In this document: one piece after another, positions 42,501-46,197 of the stretch
How the letters are laid out: every line of letters begins with the position of its first letter
Numbering within the stretch: the stretch's first letter is position 1
Source: Sphingorhabdus sp.
GTDB taxonomy: Bacteria; Pseudomonadota; Alphaproteobacteria; Sphingomonadales; Sphingomonadaceae
DNA length: 64,000 bases
Assembly (NCBI RefSeq): GCF_023910635.1
Contig: NZ_JAAVVZ010000004.1
Coordinates: forward strand, 124,001-188,000
Direction: 5' to 3'
Position numbers and translations under genes: made by a program
The notes under the pieces: generated by a model
The model's input: only the letters and a program-made list of their open reading frames with translations
The model's database searches: none
What the model was told of the DNA's origin: nothing

Positions 42501-45500
42501 CGCCGTTGGAAGTCAAGATGCTGCTGTTATTCTGCGTAGCCGACAGCAAACCCTTGGTTGAAATCGTCACTGCGCCGCCGGCCGTCGTTGTCGTGCCGCT
42601 GATCGTAAGTTGCGTATTGGTGCCCGTTGCCGATACCGACACGGGCGCGCCACTCTGCGTCAGCGTCGCGTTCATATTGACGGAGAGCGCCGAGCCAGAG
42701 CTGGAGGACATCTGCAGCCCGTTTGCGCCATTATAATATTGGAAGGTGCTGGTATTTGTCGCCAGCGTGATCGAGCCCGTCCCGCCCAGCGACACCAAGC
42801 TCTTGGCTGAGATACCGGCAGCAAGGCTTAGGTTGCCGACGCTGGAAAGGGAAATATCGCCCAGTGCAGTCGTATTGCCCGACGTGCCACCGCCAATGGT
42901 GCTCACAACCGTGACAGCGCCACCCGTTCCGCTAACAGTGTTAAACGTCAGATTATTATATTCACTGGTCCTGCTGTAGAGCGTCGAGTTCAGGGAGATC
43001 AGACCGGTGCCGCGCGTGAATGTAACAGGCGCATGCATTTCCGTGGCAATCGTTGTGAACGCGCCGTTATTCAGCGTGAACACGCCGTTGCCACCGCTGG
43101 TGTCGATAACGACTGGCGTGTTATCGGCCTGCGTCGTGACATTCCCGATGTTAAGCTTGGATGACGTGGCGATGCGCACGCCAGTTGTCCGGCCACCGAT
43201 GCTGGTGCTGCCATCTGTCTTGAGGCTGGCAAAAATATCAGTAGTGACCGCCGAAGTCACATCCAGCGAATAAAGCGCGGCAGTCTGGCCCACCGCGCCA
43301 CCGAGCCGCACGTTACCCGCGCCTGCCCTGAGGGTCAGCGCCTTCAATGCCGCGCTGGATTCTGAGTCCACCGTTCCAAGTAAGAAAATGTACCCAGTGG
43401 TGGCACCGGTATCAATACTGATGTGATCATTCAGCGTAACACGGCCATTGGCCGTGATGTTGCCGCCAAGGCCCTGCGCAGCAACGCTGGAACCGCTAAA
43501 TTCTCCACCGATCGCCGTCAGGTTGCCTCGCAGAATGGTCCGGTTGGTTCCAGTCGTGCTCAACGTAATCGAGGCAGCGTTACCGCCGTTATCAAGCCCT
43601 ACGCCACCGTCGCCAAGAGTGTCATCGCGCTGCGGCTGGCCACCGGATGTCGTAATGGCAGCGACCGACACATTGCCACCCGATGAACTGATGTTCACTG
43701 TCGCCGCGTTACTGCCGGCGGCCGTGTCGTTAGCAGCGCCGGTCGTCGTGACGTTGTTCAGTATAACGCCCGCTGCACCGGCGACAGTGACAGATCCCGA
43801 CGTAGTGCCGGTGTTGACAATGGCTGTAGTAGTAATATCTGCGCCAGCGCTGGTCGTAATAGACCCCGTGGTTGATGTGATGTTGACATTGCCGCCCTGG
43901 GTCACAATTGATGTGGCGATATTCACTGCAGTTGCCGAAATAGTTACCAGTCCGCTGGCCTGACCTGCGTCGCCGCCCTGACCCGTAATCGCCTGCGCGC
44001 TCACGCCGAGCGTGATGGCGTTCGCCGCGCTGGTCAGCGTGATGGCGCCGCCGCCCGTAACTGTATTGAATACCGTATCGCGGGTGATGGTGTTGATCCG
44101 GATAAAGCCTGGCTTGTCGGCTGAAAGCGTCACGTTGCCGGCGGCCGAAAAGGCACCAGTCAAGTCAATGTTGCCGTCAGAGCCGGGAGAACTGGTTATC
44201 GACACCGCACCCTGCGAAGTAAACGCCGACGTGCTGGTGACGCTGCCCGCCACTTCGATGGTCGCGCCGAGCGTACCGGCACTGATCGCCTTTAATTCGG
44301 TATTGCCAGTGCCCTTCAGATTGATCGATCCAGCGCCGCCAGAAGTCGCCGTGACCCCTGAAGAGAAGATATTGGACGCATTTGAGGCAGCGACGTTGCT
44401 GGCTGTGGCGGATGTGGTCAGCGACGCAAGTGTCTTGGATTCAACATAACCGCTCAACGCAATTCCGCTTACCGCGCTGACGGTCAGCCCCTTGGAAAGC
44501 AAGCGGATATTGTTGGCTGCGTTGAGCGATACCGAACCCGAAGCGGTGGCACTTAAGCCGTCCGCCGTTCGGCCAGCTTCAAGCGTTAGTCCACCGGAGA
44601 GGGCTAGAATATTGGCATTTATAACAACATTGTTTGCGGCCCGCAGCGTCAGGTCGTTGGAGGTGACCCAGCTGATATCGCTGGCGACGGTGATGTTGCC
44701 AGCCTCCAAGTCGCTTGATGATCCCGAAGTAACAACGACGTTGCTTGTTTCAAGCAGGTTTCGAATAGTCGAAACGGTGAGGATAGATCCAGAAGCCGAG
44801 GCGTCGGTTCCAGTTACACCCGCGTCTGGTCCAGCCGCCTGGATTGTCAGATTATTAGGATCGAGAAGCAGCGTGCCTGTCTTGCCAGCAGCCGCACGCA
44901 GATCAACCGATCCGGTGAAATCAAGCAATTGCTTACCCGATACTTCGACTGAACCACCATCGCCGCCCTCCGCGCCACCGCGCGCAGAAATGCTGCCCGC
45001 GAACTGCGTTGCCTTATCCGACCATATAACGACATGACCGCCGTTGCCGGAGGTCAGAGCGTCAGCCTTGATCGAGGCGCCCGCATCCACCGTGGTGGTG
45101 CGGGCATTCAGAAGATCGGGCGAAGCCCCTTGGAACCCGCCGCCAATGTCCACCGCGCCGCCGCCGCTACTGCCCGTCGCGTCGACCGATGCGCCACTGC
45201 CCACGAACACATCGCCGCCGGTTATCGCGATCTGGCCACCAATACCGGAGAGATTTTGCGAAGAAATCGCGCCCGTCGCTTCAACACGGCCGGTTACACC
45301 GCCCGCAATCACAATCGAGCCGCTCTCGATCTTGCCCCCGGCAACAATCCGGCTCGTTACGCCATCACCGGCATTAACAATCGCCTGCGCCTGCTGCAAG
45401 TTGGACGCGATGGCACCATCCATCAGCCGCCGCTCGGACGACAGCGTCATGATAACACGCCCATCTGGAGCAGCAATGAGGCCGTGATTTTCGATTAGTT

Positions 45501-46197
45501 GATCGACCAGGGCCGGATTGACCTGAACGGAGACAAGGTTGTTGCCTGCGACGTCCAGTGTAAGTTGCTGTCCGCCAGCAAGAGCAACAGTGCCCATCTG
45601 GGCAAAAATGATACCTTCGTTGCGCACAGTCGGCGCGAGCAACGCTGCGTAGCCGTTGACAACAATTTCGCCCTGATTGACGACCGCGCCCTTAATGCCG
45701 TTGCCCTTGAAGTCGTACCGGCCAGCCTGAAAATCTTCGTCCGACAGCGTCAATGTGCTTGCAACAATACCGGCGGCATTGATCCGGCTACCGACGCCAA
45801 AAACGATCCCGCGCGGGTTCAGGAGGAAAATTTGGCCGTTCGAGGTCAGCGAACCAAAAATCTTACTTGCATCATCACTCGTCACGCGGTTGAGCGTGAT
45901 GGACCCGCTGTCTGGCAGCACATAATTAACGCTCGCGCCCGAAGCGATATCAAATGTGTTCCAGTTGATAACGGCTTTATTGGTCGACTGGTTAATGACC
46001 ATCTTCGACCCCGACTGGGAAATCGTGGCATCACCCGCAGCGACGGTTCCGCCCGTCGGGAGATCTTCAGCGTTAGCTGGACAGCCCAAAACAAGGGTGA
46101 GCGCACTACCAGCGAGAAATAGTCTCCTCAGTCTCGTGGGAACGGCCCGGCCTGGGTTGAGCGTGATGGTTCGTTGCAACATATTCATTCCAGACAT
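18505..46197 (-). CDS. Giant two-partner-secretion adhesin (TpsA, filamentous haemagglutinin type) with MBG/YDG repeats
   Basis: One open frame of 27.7 kb, about 9,230 residues. I start it at the ATG at 46197 that overlaps the TpsB stop as TGATG; 46188 (MNMLQRTITL) is also possible. Layout: signal peptide ending at ANA; TPS domain in the first ~250 residues with QIFLLNPRGIVFG and NAAGIVASTLTL; then about 5,800 residues of Gly/Ser/Thr/Asn-rich beta-helix repeats with recurring blocks such as SLTVNGGGT and AQTYDDA; a Cys-x3-Cys pair near residue 5,805; about 2,900 residues of MBG/YDG repeats (KVYDGT, GNYTL, TSTINP) including four identical copies of a 269-residue unit; a Ser/Thr/Ala-rich linker; and a C-terminal Ig/He_PIG-like domain (LPAWVAFDATRNILSGTAPD). 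It is presumably exported by the upstream TpsB and displayed as a surface fibre. The ligand is unknown. Confidence 0.93.
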   Translation of the reverse strand: MSGMNMLQRTITLNPGRAVPTRLRRLFLAGSALTLVLGCPANAEDLPTGGTVAAGDATISQSGSKMVINQSTNKAVINWNTFDIASGASVNYVLPDSGSITLNRVTSDDASKIFGSLTSNGQIFLLNPRGIVFGVGSRINAAGIVASTLTLSDEDFQAGRYDFKGNGIKGAVVNQGEIVVNGYAALLAPTVRNEGIIFAQMGTVALAGGQQLTLDVAGNNLVSVQVNPALVDQLIENHGLIAAPDGRVIMTLSSERRLMDGAIASNLQQAQAIVNAGDGVTSRIVAGGKIESGSIVIAGGVTGRVEATGAISSQNLSGIGGQIAITGGDVFVGSGASVDATGSSGGGAVDIGGGFQGASPDLLNARTTTVDAGASIKADALTSGNGGHVVIWSDKATQFAGSISARGGAEGGDGGSVEVSGKQLLDFTGSVDLRAAAGKTGTLLLDPNNLTIQAAGPDAGVTGTDASASGSILTVSTIRNLLETSNVVVTSGSSSDLEAGNITVASDISWVTSNDLTLRAANNVVINANILALSGGLTLEAGRTADGLSATASGSVSLNAANNIRLLSKGLTVSAVSGIALSGYVESKTLASLTTSATASNVAASNASNIFSSGVTATSGGAGSINLKGTGNTELKAISAGTLGATIEVAGSVTSTSAFTSQGAVSITSSPGSDGNIDLTGAFSAAGNVTLSADKPGFIRINTITRDTVFNTVTGGGAITLTSAANAITLGVSAQAITGQGGDAGQASGLVTISATAVNIATSIVTQGGNVNITSTTGSITTSAGADITTTAIVNTGTTSGSVTVAGAAGVILNNVTTTGAANDTAAGSNAATVNISSSGGNVSVAAITTSGGQPQRDDTLGDGGVGLDNGGNAASITLSTTGTNRTILRGNLTAIGGEFSGSSVAAQGLGGNITANGRVTLNDHISIDTGATTGYIFLLGTVDSESSAALKALTLRAGAGNVRLGGAVGQTAALYSLDVTSAVTTDIFASLKTDGSTSIGGRTTGVRIATSSKLNIGNVTTQADNTPVVIDTSGGNGVFTLNNGAFTTIATEMHAPVTFTRGTGLISLNSTLYSRTSEYNNLTFNTVSGTGGAVTVVSTIGGGTSGNTTALGDISLSSVGNLSLAAGISAKSLVSLGGTGSITLATNTSTFQYYNGANGLQMSSSSGSALSVNMNATLTQSGAPVSVSATGTNTQLTISGTTTTAGGAVTISTKGLLSATQNNSSILTSNGAITLTGLGGITNNSESSSSVYNAGTGKIRMFGGGNTITQYALVSTTNADTNGTPAVLITDAGAVNLSTVNINNGTLGLGTLQIGIVASDTAVAPAQSVAAGGALTLLESGLRLRTSKALKLTFTGNETSNSFVITGTDASGNAQSETVSGASASSVTSSKSYKTITSVVATNATAANVSVGLAASDTISGALSQVDVWNQTDKIDIANLTVSSASSISITSSVNKIDTLSNFDVGSSLTVKAVGHTAGMALTGNVTATSVDIGTGNGALLLGNFNITATAGNATLTGLGITQGALSTITASNQVYLYGYDYNNGNNRGVIDFKGNIVAGNTSTNSVMVHGFTNAILGNITAGTLASRGGMFIGDDNYYGISGSGGNYWNWFTGTISQNTGTAIKVGQLYIRARDASAGSGAIALTNPNNEFRAVDRILRYGSFSIFDADTEGNNLVLQSSLHEGANQSSIKIKTMGALTVNGIDIQGYGVTLEGTSITSSANIWSGVGDLILRPNGGNVTLSGTQRSNSSAQNYYIQNANNVQLGYTESNFAKLQFGADLVTAAVSASQEISDQGGALSINGTAAASSVATSSTGNRIVITSGADDSARTFTVTGTDMFGRTLTETITGANAAAASGSKYFATVTSVSAGAGGISSVAVGWTTESVAGNVTQQNDVDLTALSGKVSGSITLDRSANSFSSVTNLTAGGAINLRTDSSLSVSGALTSTTGAVTLMSNSTQAVSATTGSVTAAGNIGMTSLYGAMSIAGAVTSNTGAITLQTNDGSGTIAVASTGSVTTQGTDRSLTINGYRGITIGGTINTTGNIAISTAYTSGATGAFSNTGSITSSGTSSSVVLTTYQGQTLTIGGAISAAGSMQLLAGGTFSSSSAGVISSGVSGSVAIRSGYQFATANTYSVNIAGNITAGSGGVQFYSNDKITQTAGVITSTGNLVGINANGGTPVYAAPSAQGNITLNQNNQVAGIGPFYIKGENGDSDFSFNNTGGGLRISGDISTSNGSVALKTAGGLLDLQSFNIKAGEYLVNGGGNITLAGRGINQSLGTINANGSTSGAVAGDGAAGGKISLTGHDGTASGNITLNGTLNTLNNTTTAITVRGTSNLTLPSIIVPNGTLILGDDTATIGLITGNILQATATTVNAKALTLGTATSAIGGSVVLTNSGNKFESLGISKVGELGATQYDLDIADSTAGLSITGTVTSAGGVRITTTKAEGDASGILAIGGNSVTAQGDVYLAGATVTQSTASTISAGSGAIAINGGGGAGSNSITLSGTVITTSSSAEAIQIVAAANATVNIVTATSGGVLLGTSAAPLSGTVSQTTTTGLVSAATLTGNTGVLTANNIAIDNLGALTTTGALSLKDIGGAGAAGLAVTGTVTAGAGSTIETTGGALRLGAQTLNVAGFNLVLKGVGVSQTTGSAVYASTADINAGVSTIDLASELNNFSGQVTLNSTGSSVSIADINQLSLNSLTGKLASTTSITAVAGTNLVLTPEDLTTTTGNIYFQSKNGDLSTPGNLTTGAGSITLIANFGAATTGDTQVNNTITTTSGNVVITADREVNLAKSILSTSGNITVSGQTITHSTGSSTDILKLKTGSTGNISVSATEPGGLTMGPFYYYESGTGSISIAAGGTIRLSNITSGGLLDISGVGLIEQYNGAAISTSQISVTARDNATAGSGAITLANLLNDATTVKLVTRNAANTAAGAGAISYFDANAFSVAQIQSAGTVTLTSKGVISTAASSALGTGSVEANTLTIKTLNNAGAGVLLTAAGNNVATVNIAVRNAADTAGAGSTLGEDTDTGATGTIRYTDSNGFAVSSISTGASTVLTAGGSVTQSGAIQSAKLGLSGTGIFTLNLADTFSNPVNVVSVFASDATGAVTFTTLSALTIGAVNPTGIVSGGAAITIAAPSIDSRSTTIDTQSTTAGTSGGAVTLTSTAAGADGALLVGTIISSGQAATANDSNGGNAGSITLTSGGSSLSVAGTITARGGAKTGSGVSGADGTVKLLATSGAVSQADGSTQISAGQLIIDAANASALEDTDNSVTRLIARIAGEGQGFTYRSSNAFNVDGGATAGLTWRGVTTQGGAVTLGSPGAAITVSETITTRGGSFTAGAVSSEIGSFNSTGVAVSTAGDITIGNTTAYSSGGAITIHALGAITTGTVTSSGDAAAASASAGAIRLTSTAGVISAGALSANGRDAAGGEVNLTASTINLLGNISTTANTTNAAKSGGTITLTGATILNGDRILTTGAASGGDILFLGTLDALGSAYNLTLTSGTGNIRFTGVVGGNADLTAPGLISVSTASDVSFEAAVTAGGFQQLAGSNLTSLSGAMALINGFSFTGTKLTVNGAVSTGSGFTVANSGLFTTSATGDITAGSAFSQTGSGLNSLAGDISTANANISLAQAVTLMGDVTVASSGGSITLLSTVDSGAASARAMTLNSGSGNVTFSDKVGDTVALGSVTVNSGGTTKFSTTVKAGSVATDAPGSTEVFANIETTGDQFYRDVLTLKADVTLTAATLKAYGSVSGSSKILTIRGNAELGSPSGTNDTVTGLASLDISGTTLIETETLTTTGAQNFQGDVTLGTTTTLTTTNSVITFGAALDSAATKSNGLIVAAGTGAVTFTGAAGAKTDGRLGDVSIGSDGITAFKGDVYARSLETNVGGSTKLAGAVDTSTTQIFNDLMVLTGGVTLTGTNITLGQTVNSESSSTARALTVSASGITNFGGIVGGTAALASLTVNGGGTSNLNGASITTAGAQTYDDALVLRRDIVLTGSDITLNNTTDSDDVLTPRALTVTAAGAKTFNAALGSANLLGALTVNGGGTVGLNGSVIKTSGAQTYSNAVTLGANTTLTSSGSNISFASTLQSDTTPFGLEITAGAGDVSFTGAVGTQSVGLGDIVLNSADDVTFTAALTADSYEQKAGTGLTKLDGTTALAGYFKFTGSALTLNAGITATGEAIIVNAAALITSADGDIISTKFTQSGAGANKLSGDILTTDGISFASGVELTGNIAATAAGTNGTISFASTVNSSTTDARNLTLAAGEDILLSAALGGIKKLGSVTLNGAGITRLGGAVTATSVTSDASGTIELFDAVTTTGGTQTFADGELQLESDMILTGTTVSVGRVVGKDHGLTITGNAQLGTVGGNDAVGGLSSLSVSGTTNLSAEYVLTSGTQNYTGAVTLARSSEVNGTGITFGNIIDGNRALHVFDRGLTTFTGAVGGTTSLASLLVDGGGTTLISGGAVTTNNAQTYANAVTLSADTSLTGMIVRLNKSVTGYNGTDYFALNVDGEAMFGRSEDYQSASVLLGGLTVRGKTTLNISDITTSNAQLFDGNVVLTDATFLRSLASDVTVTGTLNGAFDSEILTTAGGITISGAVGDSGATGRVTLTASGEKTFGSTIDANSLITNGLGATKFGGNVTAPTVNINSAVILTSNVVFDSSVITFASGLDSAASGPARSATIIASTSQLYGNIGANNALQSFTVTPTIGGQTVFRGKSITTVGNQSFGNAFLFDNVIPGSVALTTTNDAVYFGLAVSGTNGSTGLTVSAGTGNVTFANAATGFGTVGVSGADISFGGIFGARVVTVVNAGQFTTAPGAGIYIQNNFAQTGTGTNSLGSDFFLDGNLSFATAITLTDAVHIESSTGTLQFAGSIDSDSNDTARSFTFTGSGAATFNAALGTNKALAGVVLSSSGVVKLLDSVAATSFESDGLGKIELSGPITTSGSQTYKNGVVLKENIALDATSVSMLDTVVGGGHALTITGNAVVGNGDAGDQITGLSTLSVSGTSTLAAALISTSSSQTFTGDITLASAVELNGAGATLGGAVDGAHALTVSSSGITALNGAIGSLTQLASFTVQGNGTVTMANGDVRTSGAQSYGTLSLGANATLRASTVSTGHISGNDNSLAIVGGAILGTSGGSNTILDLTTLSVSGDATFNAAAITTSDTQTYGGNVTLARAVSLTTTNDNIGIVGTLNGGFDFTANVGSANVTLTGAVGGTERLGALKLVSTGTMTFGASLKAASVLTNTNGTVYLGGNVDTTTTQIYNDAIILTTDVVLTGTDINLAQTVNSDGTARALTVSGSGLTTFGGTVGALAALKSLTVGGGGDAALINGGLVRTTGAQSYGDAVVLGTNAALTTTNNGSISFLSTVSSDAALASTDHATLTLTAGSGKVTYIGDPGAAITQPFIDGAIGALTIVSAGDIDVSGTILVAGAANLNHSGILTTATTGDLISGGAFTQSGIGTNRLAGDIIAGGNIAMAGAITLTGGVAIVTNGTAATIDLAAINSDGSGAAKNLLLRSPGAITIDAAIGGTQALGTIWIEAAGVSQGVQIAGNNSIIPGTGFAVKAAKLAITSTGLVDLIHPDNVVPIIAAAISSNADYRFTNYSSGGVTINTIANPFDTNISLAGLKASGTNNTSSASFVVGGLLTQTNGAVIDLGGSLTVNAQPNSLRDVTFDNSGTGASGTVLGNTLVAGDFNLVSVGNATQAVGINANSQDGYLQVGGSFNLTGGGTFIQGNSALNVFGFGAGTQQPNTISLNGVITLSVAGGKLIGTSSLATYDANNNNSCLTGCASIDLVTNSSANDLTVISQAGGKSIVASGTNVGASVSLSQVNKVRGTVTFKTAGAYQDLGTAVETGIKTDQALTFGGNNNLLLTVQQSDANANASSSVAGRGALDLGFTNALGSGTIAANAFGMPVTINSSQALKLGSVQGSVVSVTTAAGAITQAAVGAISADTLVLSGAGSVTLNNTNSIGVLRASTGGDFNLKNGRALTVGDGIAGVTSTGSVTLQTSAANLTLAKAITSGGNITLVTAGNFINNVGASAVTTGLNGVWQIWSTNPALDTLGGLTPGFKHYNANYGTSTVPQASSTLNGVLYTLAPKVTVSLTGTVSKVYDGLTTANAANVNYVVSGAQRDYLSATETDKDVVTATATSVSFEGADVARDVSGNVLANKKVIASGADFTATSSTASGTISVYGYQLDTTDRVNGLIGQITPKTLVVGGLDSSTFTKFYDSNTAVAISGTAALLTAITAGSGTAADGSAYTGDDVSLDGTASGTFDNANVLDASKVTLAGLSLTGAKAGNYGLKLSDYAGTITPYAVSLTGGRVYDATTSVSAADLTIGARVGVETLGLVGSGTLGDKNVGQNKAVGLGTLALTSGTGLASNYTLVNGGRIATITQATISTVSGITATDKTYDANDTATLVTSGATFNGRLSNDVLNVATSTGAFNDARAAIGKTVSISGITLGGTDAGNYTLTTSTASTTATINPYAVTVRALSQTKAYDSNASVASTALNIGYSVGNMVGSESLSGVTLAYTNANVSRDGSGTVLSDKTIAVSAAQATAGTVLSDYDISYVNNMASTITPYVVSLDGGRVYDATRDVAAGVLTIGTLVNVERLTLSGTGTLTGTKDVGDNKTFDINTLALGNDTGLASNYTLVGGTRTADITRATISTVSGITATDKTYDANDTATLVTSGATFNGRLSNDVLNVATSTGAFNDARAAIGKTVSISGITLGGTDAGNYTLTTSTASTTATINPYAVTVRALSQTKAYDSNASVASTALNIGYSVGNMVGSESLSGVTLAYTNANVSRDGSGTVLSDKTIAVSAAQATAGTVLSDYDISYVNNMASTITPYVVSLDGGRVYDATRDVAAGVLTIGTLVNVERLTLSGTGTLTGTKDVGDNKTFDINTLALGNDTGLASNYTLVGGTRTADITRATISTVSGITATDKTYDANDTATLVTSGATFNGRLSNDVLNVATSTGAFNDARAAIGKTVSISGITLGGTDAGNYTLTTSTASTTATINPYAVTVRALSQTKAYDSNASVASTALNIGYSVGNMVGSESLSGVTLAYTNANVSRDGSGTVLSDKTIAVSAAQATAGTVLSDYDISYVNNMASTITPYVVSLDGGRVYDATRDVAAGVLTIGTLVNVERLTLSGTGTLTGTKDVGDNKTFDINTLALGNDTGLASNYTLVGGTRTADITRATISTVSGITATDKTYDANDTATLVTSGATFNGRLSNDVLNVATSTGAFNDARAAIGKTVSISGITLGGTDAGNYTLTTSTASTTATINPYAVTVRALSQTKAYDSNASVASTALNIGYSVGNMVGSESLSGVTLAYTNANVSRDGSGTVLSDKTIAVSAAQATAGTVLSDYDISYVNNMASTITPYVVSLDGGRVYDATRDVAAGVLTIGTLINQETLGLVGSGSLGDKNVGQNKAVGLGTLALTSGTGLASNYTLLNGGRTATITQASVTVTTSDVVKTYNGTLGVAGATVAPVAIVLAGSNTQMFGSDTLSGGSYAFTNANAGSDDRTVTVADVSLNDGNNGGNYTVTYVSNLTSTINKAAITVSTSNVIKTYDATTTALGTPVVTVGSLFTNASNGNTADSLSGGTYAFVGENVSRQGGISSGAVLSDKVVAASGVTVSDGNNGGNYVVTYADNMTSTINPYAISLTGGRVYNGATQVNSDIFSLSQRVGQETLGLTGAGTISNAHVTLNGTTPQSQILGSVGTLDLTDGTGLAINYTLTGGTHNVTVNQRPLTLNAVVPNKIYDGNTAIQVTSLTLGNQVAGEILSLVYNPFANFIDKTAGESKGVTIVNVLAQTTPTARSTDYVTLASTYQATASIFKKDITVVGVVATDKVYDGTTTNIINTSVSALAGLIQGDQIGISSMTGTFSNKNVGTFIPVIGSEVTFAGPDAGNYNLIQPTGLKANILPRTLIASAVGIGRQYDGTTDAQVSISDNRIAGDIVTYDYSASFLDENIGTNKFIAVQIDSLTGTDGGNYTLAANPSAFANIARRVITFTPVVTTKMYDGTTAATGTLATNVIAADNVTVTFGNVRFDDPDAGAAKSVTLTGISVTGDLSNYSWSPSNTTATGTGTITPYIVNLTGMKVYDGAATIAAAKLVTGALVGNQTLILTGIGAFSDRNVGNDKRIDPTGLTLLSGSGANGGLASNYTFAGGVQVASITPAALVVTASEAVKTYDGSVSMVGATQAPTPIVKIGSETELFGADSLSGGNFAFVDANVSRNANGAVLRDKFVTVSGVTVNDGNNGANYTVSYANNSTSTINPYATTVVAAAQTKVYDASTAAGTARFTSGPMIGSDTIASVTLTYDDKNVGQGTKSILPSAAIGATGTIIGNYTISYVADTASSITPAVLSGVSDIVIRDKVYDGTTAAEVASAAFNGIYAGDDISVALSVGSFDTKDVGLRSVVISGISLGGSDASNYILLSSSGTATGQILQRPITIGALSQTKVYDGTIQVTALGQDSGFDVSNMVQGEGIAAAALSYADPHVGRGVDGMVLNNKTVTVSGAIAATNTDLANYAVTYVANTTSTIAPAPLQVTVLDLSKMYDGMASAAGAAVLADGSPRLIGSDALSGGTFTFTDVNAGTNKTVNVSNVTVHDGNNGGNYAISYVNNTFSAITPYVVSLTGGRVYDATTDVAASALTTGTLVGVETLGLTGSGTLGDKDVGQNKAVGLGTLTLTNGTGLAGNYTLANGSRTATITAASLTLTTSNVVKTYDADLSVVGASIAPAPIVKAGSNTQLFGLDSVSGGNYAFTNANAGSGNRSVTVAGVTVNDGHGGLNYAVTYASNSTSTINPKALTVTALSQTKVYDSNTSVASSALNVGYSVSGLVGTESISGATLAYANADVSRNSSGAVLSDKTIVVSAAVAGANTQLSNYAISHVNNTSSAITPKPVSLSALKVYDGSADLTRWVTVNTGIAGQVLSYSGARANSADAGVVGNYISQIALVSTPTSLASNFALPVLSASTAPVTISIPQPAVVTVSRTYENLSVVNAPTLAPSLASPVVVAPPLASPTSDSGIDAGTTSAAAASGSSTSSQTSGTGAEAVTTLGGAPSGSSASTQAPESTATADTSSTGSMSTSPDTSGRGFISVDIINAPVLDAGAVFKLTVPQTAFRHMRSDARITLSAALPDGSALPAWVAFDATRNILSGTAPDGVTQLDVEVTAVDEEGYKISVILNLKFSTKL
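23893..26953 (-). repeat. Tandem 807-bp repeat, 3.8 copies, no differences seen
   Basis: Unit starts are at 23893, 24700, 25507 and 26314; the last is cut at about 640 bp. Each unit encodes 269 residues, i.e. three MBG/YDG domains. I saw no base difference between copies. Flanking MBG domains encode similar protein but differ in sequence, so the tandem array is a recent expansion. Copy number could differ between cells or be compressed in assembly. Confidence 0.95.
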
